Made by a program: the position numbers and the translations under genes. This document shows positions 1 to 4,861 of a stretch of 5,718 bases of DNA, piece by piece. The notes under the pieces were generated by a model, which was given only the letters and a program-made list of their open reading frames with translations, ran no database searches and had not been told where the DNA came from. Position 1 is the first letter of the stretch; the number at the start of each line of letters is the position of its first letter. Source of the stretch: an uncultured Lachnospiraceae bacterium. Its GTDB lineage: Bacteria; Bacillota; Clostridia; Lachnospirales; Lachnospiraceae. Location of the stretch: assembly GCA_910578405.1 (NCBI GenBank), contig CAJTQO010000075.1, forward strand, positions 1-5,718, read 5' to 3'.

Positions 1-321
1 AGTTAATACGAGTTTTGAATATTACCATATTTATCAATCAGACATTACACTAGTGCAATTTCCTCTCTCTCGTTAAAAAGTCTACACTCAATCCGCTCAA
101 TCTGACGCCATAATGTTTATTAAACTCTGCAGCATTATTCATCCATAAATATATATACCACCAAGCAAAATAATCTATGGCCAACACTCATTTACAATAT
201 AAAACATTAAATATTAAATGTCTTGCACCGTTTATATTGCTATTTAATCATCTACAATAAACTTACACGCAGAATATGCAATTAACCCCCCTCCCAACAT
301 TATTTTGTCTAAATAAACATC
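1..321. other. AT-rich intergenic region, no gene seen
   Basis: No open frame of useful length, RNA gene or terminator is visible on either strand. The region is strongly AT-rich with stops in all frames. The one local structure is a near-perfect palindrome at 44-59, with core CACTAGTG and ATT/AAT outer arms broken by one mismatched pair. On the minus strand this overlaps a weak promoter-like pair, TTGCAC (58-53) and GATAAA 17 bases further on, so it could serve a divergent gene lying to the left. Nothing ties it to the flagellin gene. Confidence 0.6.
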
Positions 322-350
322 TTGAAATGTCTCAAAAAATATGTTATTAT
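322..350 (+). promoter_or_regulatory. Sigma-A-type extended -10 promoter of the flagellin gene
   Basis: TTGAAA (322-327) is followed after exactly 17 bases by TATTAT (345-350), and TG at 342-343 makes an extended -10. Transcription should start near 357, giving a leader of about 105 bases. I looked for the motility sigma factor pattern (TAAA, about 15 bases, CCGATAT) and found no match between 300 and 460. The gene therefore appears to be read by the housekeeping sigma factor, which is not the usual case for a main flagellin. The motif match is good, but the start site is inferred. Confidence 0.65.
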
Positions 351-356
351 TTACCA

Positions 357-456
357 AAAGCTAAAATTCAGGAATTTTTAGCTCTTTTTATTTAAAATAA
401 CGCTATTCAAACACAAATGCCAAAAAGGCGTTCAAAAAACCAATGTCAGGGGGAAG
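357..456 (+). promoter_or_regulatory. Structured flagellin mRNA leader with two CsrA-like GGA sites
   Basis: The predicted 5' end opens directly into a hairpin. AGCTAAAATT (359-368) pairs with AATTTTTAGCT (373-383) with one bulged T, and the loop is CAGG with GGA at 371-373. A second small hairpin (AATGCC at 416-421 with GGCGTT at 427-432, loop AAAAA) stands just before the ribosome binding site. The Shine-Dalgarno AGGGGGA (448-454) itself contains a second GGA, preceded by TC as in the first site. In Bacillus, CsrA blocks flagellin translation by binding two leader sites, one of them over the Shine-Dalgarno, and FliW relieves the block. The same mechanism here is inference. The first hairpin plus its T-rich tail (384-393) could instead be a weak terminator or attenuator. 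Confidence 0.45.
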
Positions 457-462
457 AATTGT

Positions 463-1842
463 ATGCATTCATTAATTCACAATATGTCTGCGCACAATGC
501 ACAAAGACAGCTCAATATTAATGTAAAAAACAAAAGCAACACCAGTGAAAAATTATCTTCCGGTTACCGTATTAACCGTGCTGCAGACGATGCCGCCGGA
601 CTATCCATTTCCGAAAAAATGCGCCGGCAGATACGCGGCCTCGACCAAGGGGTTACCAATTCACAAGAAGGAGTTTCACTCTGTAAAGTGGCAGATTCGG
701 CCCTTTCCGAAGTAAACCAGATGCTGAACCGCATGACGGAACTCAGTATCCAGGCAGCAAACGGAACCATGTCCACAGCGGAGCGCATAGCCATCCAGGA
801 CGAAATTTCCCAGCTCTCCATAGAAATCAACAGGATAGGGAAAACAACCACATACAATGAAATACCTATTTTTGATTTGGCAGGCACGCCAAAAGAAGTG
901 ATTCTTTCCATGGAGCTAATCCGCTCACCTTCCGCCGCAAACGGATATATGTCAGAAGCATACCAAATTGGGACAAAATTTTATCCTGCCGCTTCCATGG
1001 ATTTTAGCGCCATCAATTCATCAAATGTAAAGAAATTGTATGGAAAAACATTTTCTTTTGGTTGCACCGCTGCTTGTGACGAGACTTTCAAATTTACCTT
1101 TATTGATGGAAACGGCTCCCAAAGCAGTTGGCGCAACGTTCAACCTGGCCCGATTCATGAATACACTATTGATATTCATGGTAAAAGTACAGGAACCGCA
1201 GTATTAAATACTTTATTTGATTTCGTACATGATAATCCTCCTTACCCTAACCCAACTGACACTCAAGTTCATGTAGGCCATGCAAACTATTTAAACAAAG
1301 AGAATGATAATACCCTAATTATCCGTAGTGAGTCCTCATTTAACACGGAAGAAGAAGCAATTGCATTTGGAAAAAGTCAGTATGAAAATCAAAACATGTG
1401 CAAAACCGATTTCGCCGAAGTCACCGGTTCCTCCCAAACCCGTATCGTCAATGTGTTAGACATCCAGTTCGGCGGTGAATCCGGAGAAAACTTTGAATTG
1501 GAAGTTGACCGCATGAACAGCGAAATCCTTGGCATTGATAACCTAAGCGTAACCACACTGGCAGGCTGCAATGACGCCATGAACCGTACGAAAGACGCCA
1601 TGGAATTCATTAGCACCTCCCGCTCCAAAATTGGCTCCCAGCAAAATCGCCTGGAAGCCAACATTGCAGGCAGAGCCAATACGGTAGAAAATACCACTTC
1701 CGCCGAATCCAGAATCCGTGACATGGATATGGCAACAGGCATGGTTGCATATTCTATGGTCAGCATCCTGGAACAAACCAATGAAGCTATGCTTGCCCAG
1801 GCCAACCAAAGCAAGCATGATATTGTAAACCTAATACAATAA
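463..1842 (+). CDS. Flagellin
   Basis: Structural subunit of the flagellar filament, exported through the flagellar type III apparatus and polymerised outside the cell. The product has 459 residues. Residues 1 to about 138 form the N-terminal D0/D1 region, with the hallmark run around 29-60 (EKLSSGY, INRAADDAAGLSISEKMRRQIRGL region) and LNRMTELSIQAANGT at 88-102. Residues about 345-459 form the C-terminal D1/D0 region, with SRSKIGSQQNRLE, AESRIRDMDMA and a terminal AMLAQANQ helix. Residues about 140-340 are the exposed variable domain, which I cannot match to a known type. The ATG has a strong Shine-Dalgarno (AGGGGGA, 448-454) at good spacing. Odd points are five cysteines (74, 201, 205, 313, 369), TYNEIPIFD where most flagellins have a phenylalanine-asparagine-glycine turn, and much lower GC in the middle than at the ends. 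The gene stands alone: no flaG, fliD, fliW or csrA is visible. It may be one of several flagellins in the genome. Confidence 0.97.
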   Translation: MHSLIHNMSAHNAQRQLNINVKNKSNTSEKLSSGYRINRAADDAAGLSISEKMRRQIRGLDQGVTNSQEGVSLCKVADSALSEVNQMLNRMTELSIQAANGTMSTAERIAIQDEISQLSIEINRIGKTTTYNEIPIFDLAGTPKEVILSMELIRSPSAANGYMSEAYQIGTKFYPAASMDFSAINSSNVKKLYGKTFSFGCTAACDETFKFTFIDGNGSQSSWRNVQPGPIHEYTIDIHGKSTGTAVLNTLFDFVHDNPPYPNPTDTQVHVGHANYLNKENDNTLIIRSESSFNTEEEAIAFGKSQYENQNMCKTDFAEVTGSSQTRIVNVLDIQFGGESGENFELEVDRMNSEILGIDNLSVTTLAGCNDAMNRTKDAMEFISTSRSKIGSQQNRLEANIAGRANTVENTTSAESRIRDMDMATGMVAYSMVSILEQTNEAMLAQANQSKHDIVNLIQ

Positions 1843-1885
1843 TATGTGCCATTCATTAGTACACAGTTTCAGCAAAACAAACTCT

Positions 1886-1986
1886 AGGGGCTGTTGCAAA
1901 ATAGCTTTTATATACAAAATATGGTATTCAGAACGTTAGAATCCCCTCCATATATTGTATATAGGCTGCATTTTGCAACAGCCCCT
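1886..1986. repeat. MITE-like long inverted repeat, possible flagellin terminator
   Basis: A perfect 17-base inverted repeat bounds the element: AGGGGCTGTTGCAAAAT at 1886-1902 and its complement at 1970-1986. Inside it lies a second imperfect pair, 1909-1924 with 1948-1963 (15 of 16 bases complementary), so almost the whole 101 bases can fold into one hairpin. The core CTGTTGCAAA resembles the terminal repeats of IS6-family insertion sequences such as IS26 and IS257, which suggests a small non-autonomous element. There is no transposase, and the 8 bases on each side do not match, so no target duplication is seen. The right arm runs into TTTT (1986-1989), and the element begins 43 bases after the flagellin stop codon. 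It could therefore terminate flagellin transcription whatever its origin. Confidence 0.6.
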
Positions 1987-2082
1987 TTTATATCCTGCAA
2001 CCAATTATCAACAACCTATTTTACAACTAATCATAGTATCTTTATTTTAGACAAATATTATTATTTTATTTAATCAAACCTC

Positions 2083-2111
2083 TTTACACAATAATCATTT
2101 CATGCTATATT
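2083..2111 (+). promoter_or_regulatory. Extended -10 promoter of the candidate small RNA
   Basis: TTTACA (2083-2088), a 17-base spacer and TATATT (2106-2111), with TG at 2103-2104 giving an extended -10. The predicted start, near 2117-2118, falls on the first base of a perfect palindrome. No coding sequence with a ribosome binding site follows on this strand, so the promoter seems to serve only the short structured transcript that ends near 2201. Confidence 0.6.
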
Positions 2112-2116
2112 ATAGA

Positions 2117-2201
2117 TGTTTCCAATGGAAACACTTCTCGTAAAAGGGTATTTTACTAATTCCCCTAAGATCGGACACCTGTTAAAAGGTGTCCGGTTTT
2201 T
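2117..2201 (+). ncRNA. Candidate small RNA of about 85 nt with three hairpins
   Basis: Between the promoter and an intrinsic terminator the sequence folds into three successive hairpins. The first is TGTTTC (2117-2122) with GAAACA (2128-2133), loop CAATG. The second is GTAAAA (2140-2145) with TTTTAC (2151-2156), loop GGGTA. The third is the terminator stem at 2172-2195. The GGG of the second loop (2146-2148) could pair with CCCC at 2162-2165 as a pseudoknot. A nominal reading frame starts at 2116 but has no Shine-Dalgarno and runs through the terminator, so coding is unlikely. I do not recognise the RNA family. It lies between convergent genes, so it is not a leader of either. It might act in trans or modulate the neighbouring regulator. 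The alternative is that the parts are unrelated: an operator palindrome and a stand-alone terminator. Confidence 0.5.
2172..2201 (+). terminator. Strong intrinsic terminator
   Basis: A perfect 9-bp GC-rich stem, CGGACACCT (2172-2180) with AGGTGTCCG (2187-2195), loop GTTAAA, is followed by TTTTT (2197-2201). The T tract is on the plus-strand side only, so it ends plus-strand transcription. It closes the candidate small RNA and would also stop any read-through from flagellin. Confidence 0.9.
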
Positions 2202-2229
2202 ATTTTCCTATTCATCCTCTCTTTTTCTT

Positions 2230-2258
2230 CCCCACCTTCCCTTCCCCCTTTTCTCCCC
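2230..2258 (-). other. G-quadruplex motif in a purine-rich 3' region
   Basis: On the minus strand four G-runs follow each other with short loops: GGGG (2258-2255), GGGGG (2248-2244), GGG (2241-2239) and GGGG (2233-2230), with loops of 6, 2 and 5 bases. This fits the usual four-run rule. It lies about 85 bases beyond the regulator's stop codon, within a tract from about 2215 to 2300 that is almost purely pyrimidine on the plus strand. In RNA it would be in the regulator's 3' untranslated region. No minus-strand hairpin with a T tract was found there, so how that transcript ends is unknown. Confidence 0.4.
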
Positions 2259-2343
2259 ATATAAATCCACTTTCCCCGCCTCACCATCCCCCTTCTTTTG
2301 CCATATTCCATATCCCGGGCCGCCATCCCTATACCCGGAACCG

Positions 2344-2688
2344 TTACTTCTTATGATGCAGGAAATTCAAATAACTATAAACACTATTCCTCTGCTTCTC
2401 ATCTAACCGCATCAAACTGTTTACCATCTTACGGAACGACACATTTCTTACATACTCCGCATCCGGAAACATTGTCTCCAACGGTTCCGTCTCCAGCCCT
2501 AAAATGTAGTCTGTGCTTACATGGTATAACTGAGCCAGCAAATACGCATGCCGCGCAGGAAGCGCACGCTTGTTCTTCTCATAATTGGAATATGCCTGCT
2601 GGGAAATATCCAGTTTTTTTCCAACATATTCCTGTGTATAGCCACACCGCTCCCTCAAATCCTTAATCCTGATATGAACATTATCCAC
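2344..2688 (-). CDS. XRE-family helix-turn-helix transcriptional regulator
   Basis: A small DNA-binding protein of the Cro/CI type. Counting from the GTG at 2688 it has 114 residues. The helix-turn-helix domain covers about residues 6-64, with the scaffold IRIKDLRERCGYTQEYVGKK and the recognition-helix region SQQAYSNYEKNKRALP, ending in the typical TDYILGLET. The C-terminal 40 residues are helical and charged, with no recognisable ligand or peptidase domain. Two in-frame GTG codons are possible starts. The one at 2694 is only one base from the Shine-Dalgarno GGAGG (2700-2696), while 2688 is seven bases away, so I chose 2688. The gene is convergent with flagellin and has a long leader (about 210 bases) starting at module A. 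Its target is unknown. The dyad over its probable promoter makes autoregulation plausible. No phage genes are adjacent. Confidence 0.9.
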   Translation of the reverse strand: MDNVHIRIKDLRERCGYTQEYVGKKLDISQQAYSNYEKNKRALPARHAYLLAQLYHVSTDYILGLETEPLETMFPDAEYVRNVSFRKMVNSLMRLDEKQRNSVYSYLNFLHHKK

Positions 2689-2708
2689 TTCCACTCCTCC
2701 TTATAACC

Positions 2709-2829
2709 GTAAAATTACTATGCCAATCAGGGACTGCCACACCGCATCGCGCACCAGTCCCTTACTTACACCAACCACCTGGCTGCAAACTGCCGTCCCA
2801 GCCTCTTTCCCTTACCGATTTTACCTGAT
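2709..2829 (-). promoter_or_regulatory. Leader between RNA module A and the regulator
   Basis: If module A does not terminate every transcript, this stretch is the remaining 5' leader of the XRE gene. It can form a stem of 7 bp, GGGACTG with CAGTCCC (2730-2736 and 2755-2761), enclosing 18 bases. A longer-range pair, GTAAAAT (2709-2715) with ATTTTAC (2819-2825), could close a domain around it. No ribosome binding site with an open frame and no known riboswitch sequence was recognised. The pairings are short enough to arise by chance. Confidence 0.25.
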
Positions 2830-2903
2830 AAACAAAGAATCATATTCAAAGCAGCTTATCTTTTGTATAGCCATGATGTCTACCACTTTGAATATGACCC
2901 TCT
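2830..2903 (-). ncRNA. Structured RNA module, copy A
   Basis: Transcription from promoter A should start near 2903. About 6 bases later a perfect 12-bp stem begins: minus-strand TCATATTCAAAG (2851-2840 and 2897-2886 are the two arms), enclosing 34 bases, and it is followed by a T-rich tail TTCTTTGTTT (2839-2830). The enclosed part can form GTGGT/ATCAT with loop AGAC and contains GCTGC next to the closing arm. Copy B has the same plan. The shape (promoter, about 74 transcribed bases, hairpin, T-rich end) fits a free small RNA or a leader attenuator of the XRE gene. A 17-codon frame (ATG at about 2873) exists but lacks a Shine-Dalgarno. I do not recognise the family. Confidence 0.5.
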
Positions 2904-2909
2904 GATTTT

Positions 2910-2951
2910 ATTATAATGCAAATATACATTTTTTGCAAGAAAAATGTATAT
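2910..2951 (-). promoter_or_regulatory. Promoter A with overlapping perfect 12-bp dyad
   Basis: On the minus strand TTGCAA (2938-2933) and a consensus TATAAT (2915-2910) are 17 bases apart. A perfect 12-base inverted repeat, ATATACATTTTT at 2922-2933 and its complement at 2940-2951, is centred on the -35 with a 6-base spacer. This is a typical position for a repressor operator. The likely targets are RNA module A and, by read-through, the XRE gene, whose product is the obvious candidate binder. The paralogous promoter B lacks the dyad. Confidence 0.7.
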
Positions 2952-3156
2952 ATTTCAGCAAAATACCCTTTATTTTTCATAATAGCATGTTAATTCTACA
3001 AATTCCCCATACAAAATGCACAAATCCCCTTCTCCCGACTGATAGTCTCTTCCGTCAAGCGCCTCAGAACAGACTGCAAAGCATTTCACCTATGCCGCAT
3101 TCACTAAATTCTAATGTATGCAAAGCGCCTGACTCAAAACCAACAGGAATAAAGCG

Positions 3157-3234
3157 CAAAAAAGAACCACACCCGAAGCAGCCTTCTTTCTAGTCTTACC
3201 CGTGCTGTCCACCACTTCAGATATGATTCTTCCG
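3157..3234 (-). ncRNA. Structured RNA module, copy B
   Basis: A diverged duplicate of copy A. Its stem arms are minus-strand TCATATCTGAAG (3226-3215) and CTTCGGGTGTGG (3178-3167), 12 pairs including five G-U, enclosing 36 bases. A tail of TTCTTTTTT (3166-3158) follows, a better T tract than in copy A. Relative to A, two stem positions show full compensatory changes (U-A to C-G, A-U to G-C) and four show changes to or from G-U that keep pairing. Outside the stem, AGTGGTRGACA followed by CAYGG, and GCTGCTT, are conserved. This argues for selection on RNA structure. A 34-residue frame with a hydrophobic stretch (3111-3215) overlaps it and is the main alternative reading. Confidence 0.5.
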
Positions 3235-3240
3235 ACCTCT

Positions 3241-3269
3241 ATTATAATGCATAGCGTCCATCTTGGCAA
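3241..3269 (-). promoter_or_regulatory. Promoter B, paralogous to promoter A
   Basis: Minus-strand TTGCCA (3269-3264), a 17-base spacer and consensus TATAAT (3246-3241). Sequence similarity to promoter A covers the GCATTATAAT block and continues into the transcribed region, so the two are diverged duplicates about 331 bases apart. It lies about 205 bases past the glycosyltransferase stop codon and points toward module A and the regulator. Confidence 0.7.
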
Positions 3270-3474
3270 GGAACATTTTTGTTTTCTTTTTGATTCATAA
3301 AGAATTCGTCATTTTCCCCTTATACCACCGTTCATTCATTTCTACCCCCACCTCCAACCATCCTCTTTAGCCGAACGCATTTCATCCACAGTCCATCCTG
3401 GAAACACCCGCTTCTTCCTTCCCCATCCCAAACACACTCCAAAGCCCAAAGCTTCAAAAACCTAAAACAAAACT
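3270..3474. other. Intergenic region downstream of the glycosyltransferase
   Basis: No gene, RNA or convincing terminator is seen here. The right half (about 3330-3474) is pyrimidine-rich on the plus strand. An open minus-strand frame that overlaps the glycosyltransferase end has no start signal and an odd glycine/tryptophan-rich composition, so I take it as a shadow. The transcript end of the glycosyltransferase could not be placed. Confidence 0.5.
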
Positions 3475-4659
3475 CTACTTTCCACCCGAGCGAAACTCTA
3501 ACCCCAACCGCCCAGCCACCCGCTTTGCAGACCGTTTCCACTGGAACATCCTAACCCGCTGACGGATTTCCCCCACCGTCACCTCACTGCACCTTTGCTG
3601 AATCCCCTGACGTATCCGCTCCTTTAGCTCCTCCTTATCATAAGGATGGAAATAAGCGGCTGCATTGCCAAGCACCTCCGGTAAAGACGCAGCATTGGAA
3701 GAAATCGTCATTGTCCCCACAGCCATCGCCTCCAACGGCGGCATACCAAACCCCTCATAAATCGAAGGGAAAATAAAACAATCCGCCAAATGGTACACAT
3801 ACGGCAAATCCACATCCTCGATAAACCCCGTTACAATAATTTTCTGCCGATACCCCGTCTCCACCCGCTCCAGGAACTCATCCATCTTCCACCCTTTTCT
3901 CCCGGCAAGCACCAACGGCGCCTCCACGCCTCCCTCTTCCAAAAGCTCCACATACGCTTCCACCAGCAAAGGAAGGTTCTTACGCGGCTCCAGCGTGGCA
4001 AGGCAAAGCAAATATTGCTCCGGCAGATGATATTTATGCCGCACATCCAGAAAACGGTTTCTGATTTCCTCTTCCTTTTCCGCCCTGCCCCTACCGCTTC
4101 CGCCCGGCTGGTTCGCCACATAATCCATAAACACCTGCGAGATTCCACAATAAGCCACCGTAATCCGCCGCTTCTTGTAATGAAATTTATCCACAATCCG
4201 ATCCCTTGTGAACTTGGAATTCACAAAAATCCCCTTACTCACTAACAAAGCATTTACAATAGACAGTTTAAAATACCACTCCATATGCTTCTTCATCGTT
4301 TCCGGACAATCCCAGCATGTTAAATCATGCACCATATTGTAAATCCCCTTGCGCCAAAACAGCAATGGCCCTTGGAACGCCAAAAACAAGAACACATCCG
4401 CCCGGATACCATACAAATGAAAGGGCAGGAGTATCTGCGCAAACAACAGCTTATTCTGCCCTTTGTATACCTTCATATCCACATTCCTTTTCCCCTCATA
4501 CTTCATAAACTCCGGATGTATCTTCCTCTTAAATAACAAAATATAAGTATGTTCCCCACTCCAATCTAACTCAATCAACTCCCTGGCAATATTCATCGCA
4601 TACCTTTCAATACCCGAAAAATTATCCGCCAGCGAAGTTAAATCAATCGCTATCCTCAT
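3475..4659 (-). CDS. GT4-family glycosyltransferase (mannosyltransferase-like)
   Basis: A GT-B fold retaining glycosyltransferase of CAZy family GT4, 394 residues, a normal length. It should transfer a sugar from a nucleotide donor to a growing surface glycan at the cytoplasmic face of the membrane. The N-terminal half starts MRIAIDLTSL with a glycine-rich loop at SGIERY (15-20) and has VHDL at 110-113. The C-terminal donor-binding half has ATLEPRKNLPLLVEAY (221-236, with R226 and K227), LAGRKGW (251-257), VTGFIEDVDLPYVYHLADCF, and the E-x7-E motif YEGFGMPPLE with E302 and E310, then SNAASLPEV. This order matches the MtfB/WbaZ-like GT4 group; donor and acceptor cannot be told. A glycine- and charge-rich stretch (about 184-200) lengthens the interdomain linker. 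The ATG follows AAGG (4671-4668) at 8 bases. No other polysaccharide genes are in view. A role in flagellin glycosylation is possible but unsupported. Confidence 0.93.
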   Translation of the reverse strand: MRIAIDLTSLADNFSGIERYAMNIARELIELDWSGEHTYILLFKRKIHPEFMKYEGKRNVDMKVYKGQNKLLFAQILLPFHLYGIRADVFLFLAFQGPLLFWRKGIYNMVHDLTCWDCPETMKKHMEWYFKLSIVNALLVSKGIFVNSKFTRDRIVDKFHYKKRRITVAYCGISQVFMDYVANQPGGSGRGRAEKEEEIRNRFLDVRHKYHLPEQYLLCLATLEPRKNLPLLVEAYVELLEEGGVEAPLVLAGRKGWKMDEFLERVETGYRQKIIVTGFIEDVDLPYVYHLADCFIFPSIYEGFGMPPLEAMAVGTMTISSNAASLPEVLGNAAAYFHPYDKEELKERIRQGIQQRCSEVTVGEIRQRVRMFQWKRSAKRVAGRLGLEFRSGGK

Positions 4660-4669
4660 TGTCCCTGCC

Positions 4670-4861
4670 TTAAACTCTTTCTCCCAGAATATATTTCAAT
4701 GGTTCCCCCTGTCCCATAGTGTTCACGAAAAAGCCAAATATTCTCCCCCAAAAGCCCATATTCCTTATTTTTCCTGAAAATCCTTCCCTGGAAAGTTTTA
4801 TCCTAAACGAAATGCTTTTCCCAAAATACTTTTCAGCCATTTCAAGCATCATTTTTCTCAT
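4670..4861 (-). CDS. Doubtful small ORF upstream of the glycosyltransferase
   Basis: A 63-codon frame ending 10 bases before the glycosyltransferase start. The product would be basic and rich in glycine and phenylalanine, with no recognised domain. In its favour, the amino-acid mix is protein-like, and its TAA stop overlaps the AAGG used by the next gene, a layout that allows translational coupling. Against it, no Shine-Dalgarno precedes the ATG at 4861, and a near-consensus promoter lies across that ATG, so transcripts from it would begin inside the ORF. Internal ATG codons at 4852, 4849 and 4840 also lack binding sites. It may be a gene remnant, or simply the roughly 190-base leader of the glycosyltransferase. 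Confidence 0.3.
   Translation of the reverse strand: MRKMMLEMAEKYFGKSISFRIKLSREGFSGKIRNMGFWGRIFGFFVNTMGQGEPLKYILGERV

Noticed and set aside
359..393. Intrinsic terminator just before flagellin
   Set aside because: The stem is almost all A-U with few G-C pairs and begins at the predicted 5' end of the mRNA; a leader regulatory hairpin fits better, though attenuation is not excluded.
1389..1856. Minus-strand 155-codon frame inside flagellin
   Set aside because: Shadow of the conserved flagellin C-terminal coding region; no promoter or binding site, and the flagellin reading is certain.
1879..1994. 8-base target duplication of an IS6-type insertion
   Set aside because: The 8-base flanks on the two sides do not match.
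2117..2201. Known riboswitch (preQ1, c-di-GMP, fluoride)
   Set aside because: None of the conserved sequences of these classes that I know is present, and no gene follows the terminator on this strand.
2116..2406. Plus-strand 96-codon frame starting at the small-RNA start site
   Set aside because: No ribosome binding site; it runs through a strong terminator and into a low-complexity pyrimidine tract giving Pro/Ser/Phe-rich product.
2933..3193. Plus-strand 86-codon frame across modules A and B
   Set aside because: No Shine-Dalgarno; it overlaps two consensus minus-strand promoters and structured regions.
2830..3270. CRISPR-like direct repeats
   Set aside because: Only two diverged copies about 330 bases apart, each with its own promoter; no short regular repeat-spacer pattern.
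3790..4245. Plus-strand 151-codon frame opposite the glycosyltransferase
   Set aside because: Lies within coding sequence with clear GT4 motifs on the other strand; His/Pro/Arg-rich composition typical of an antisense shadow.
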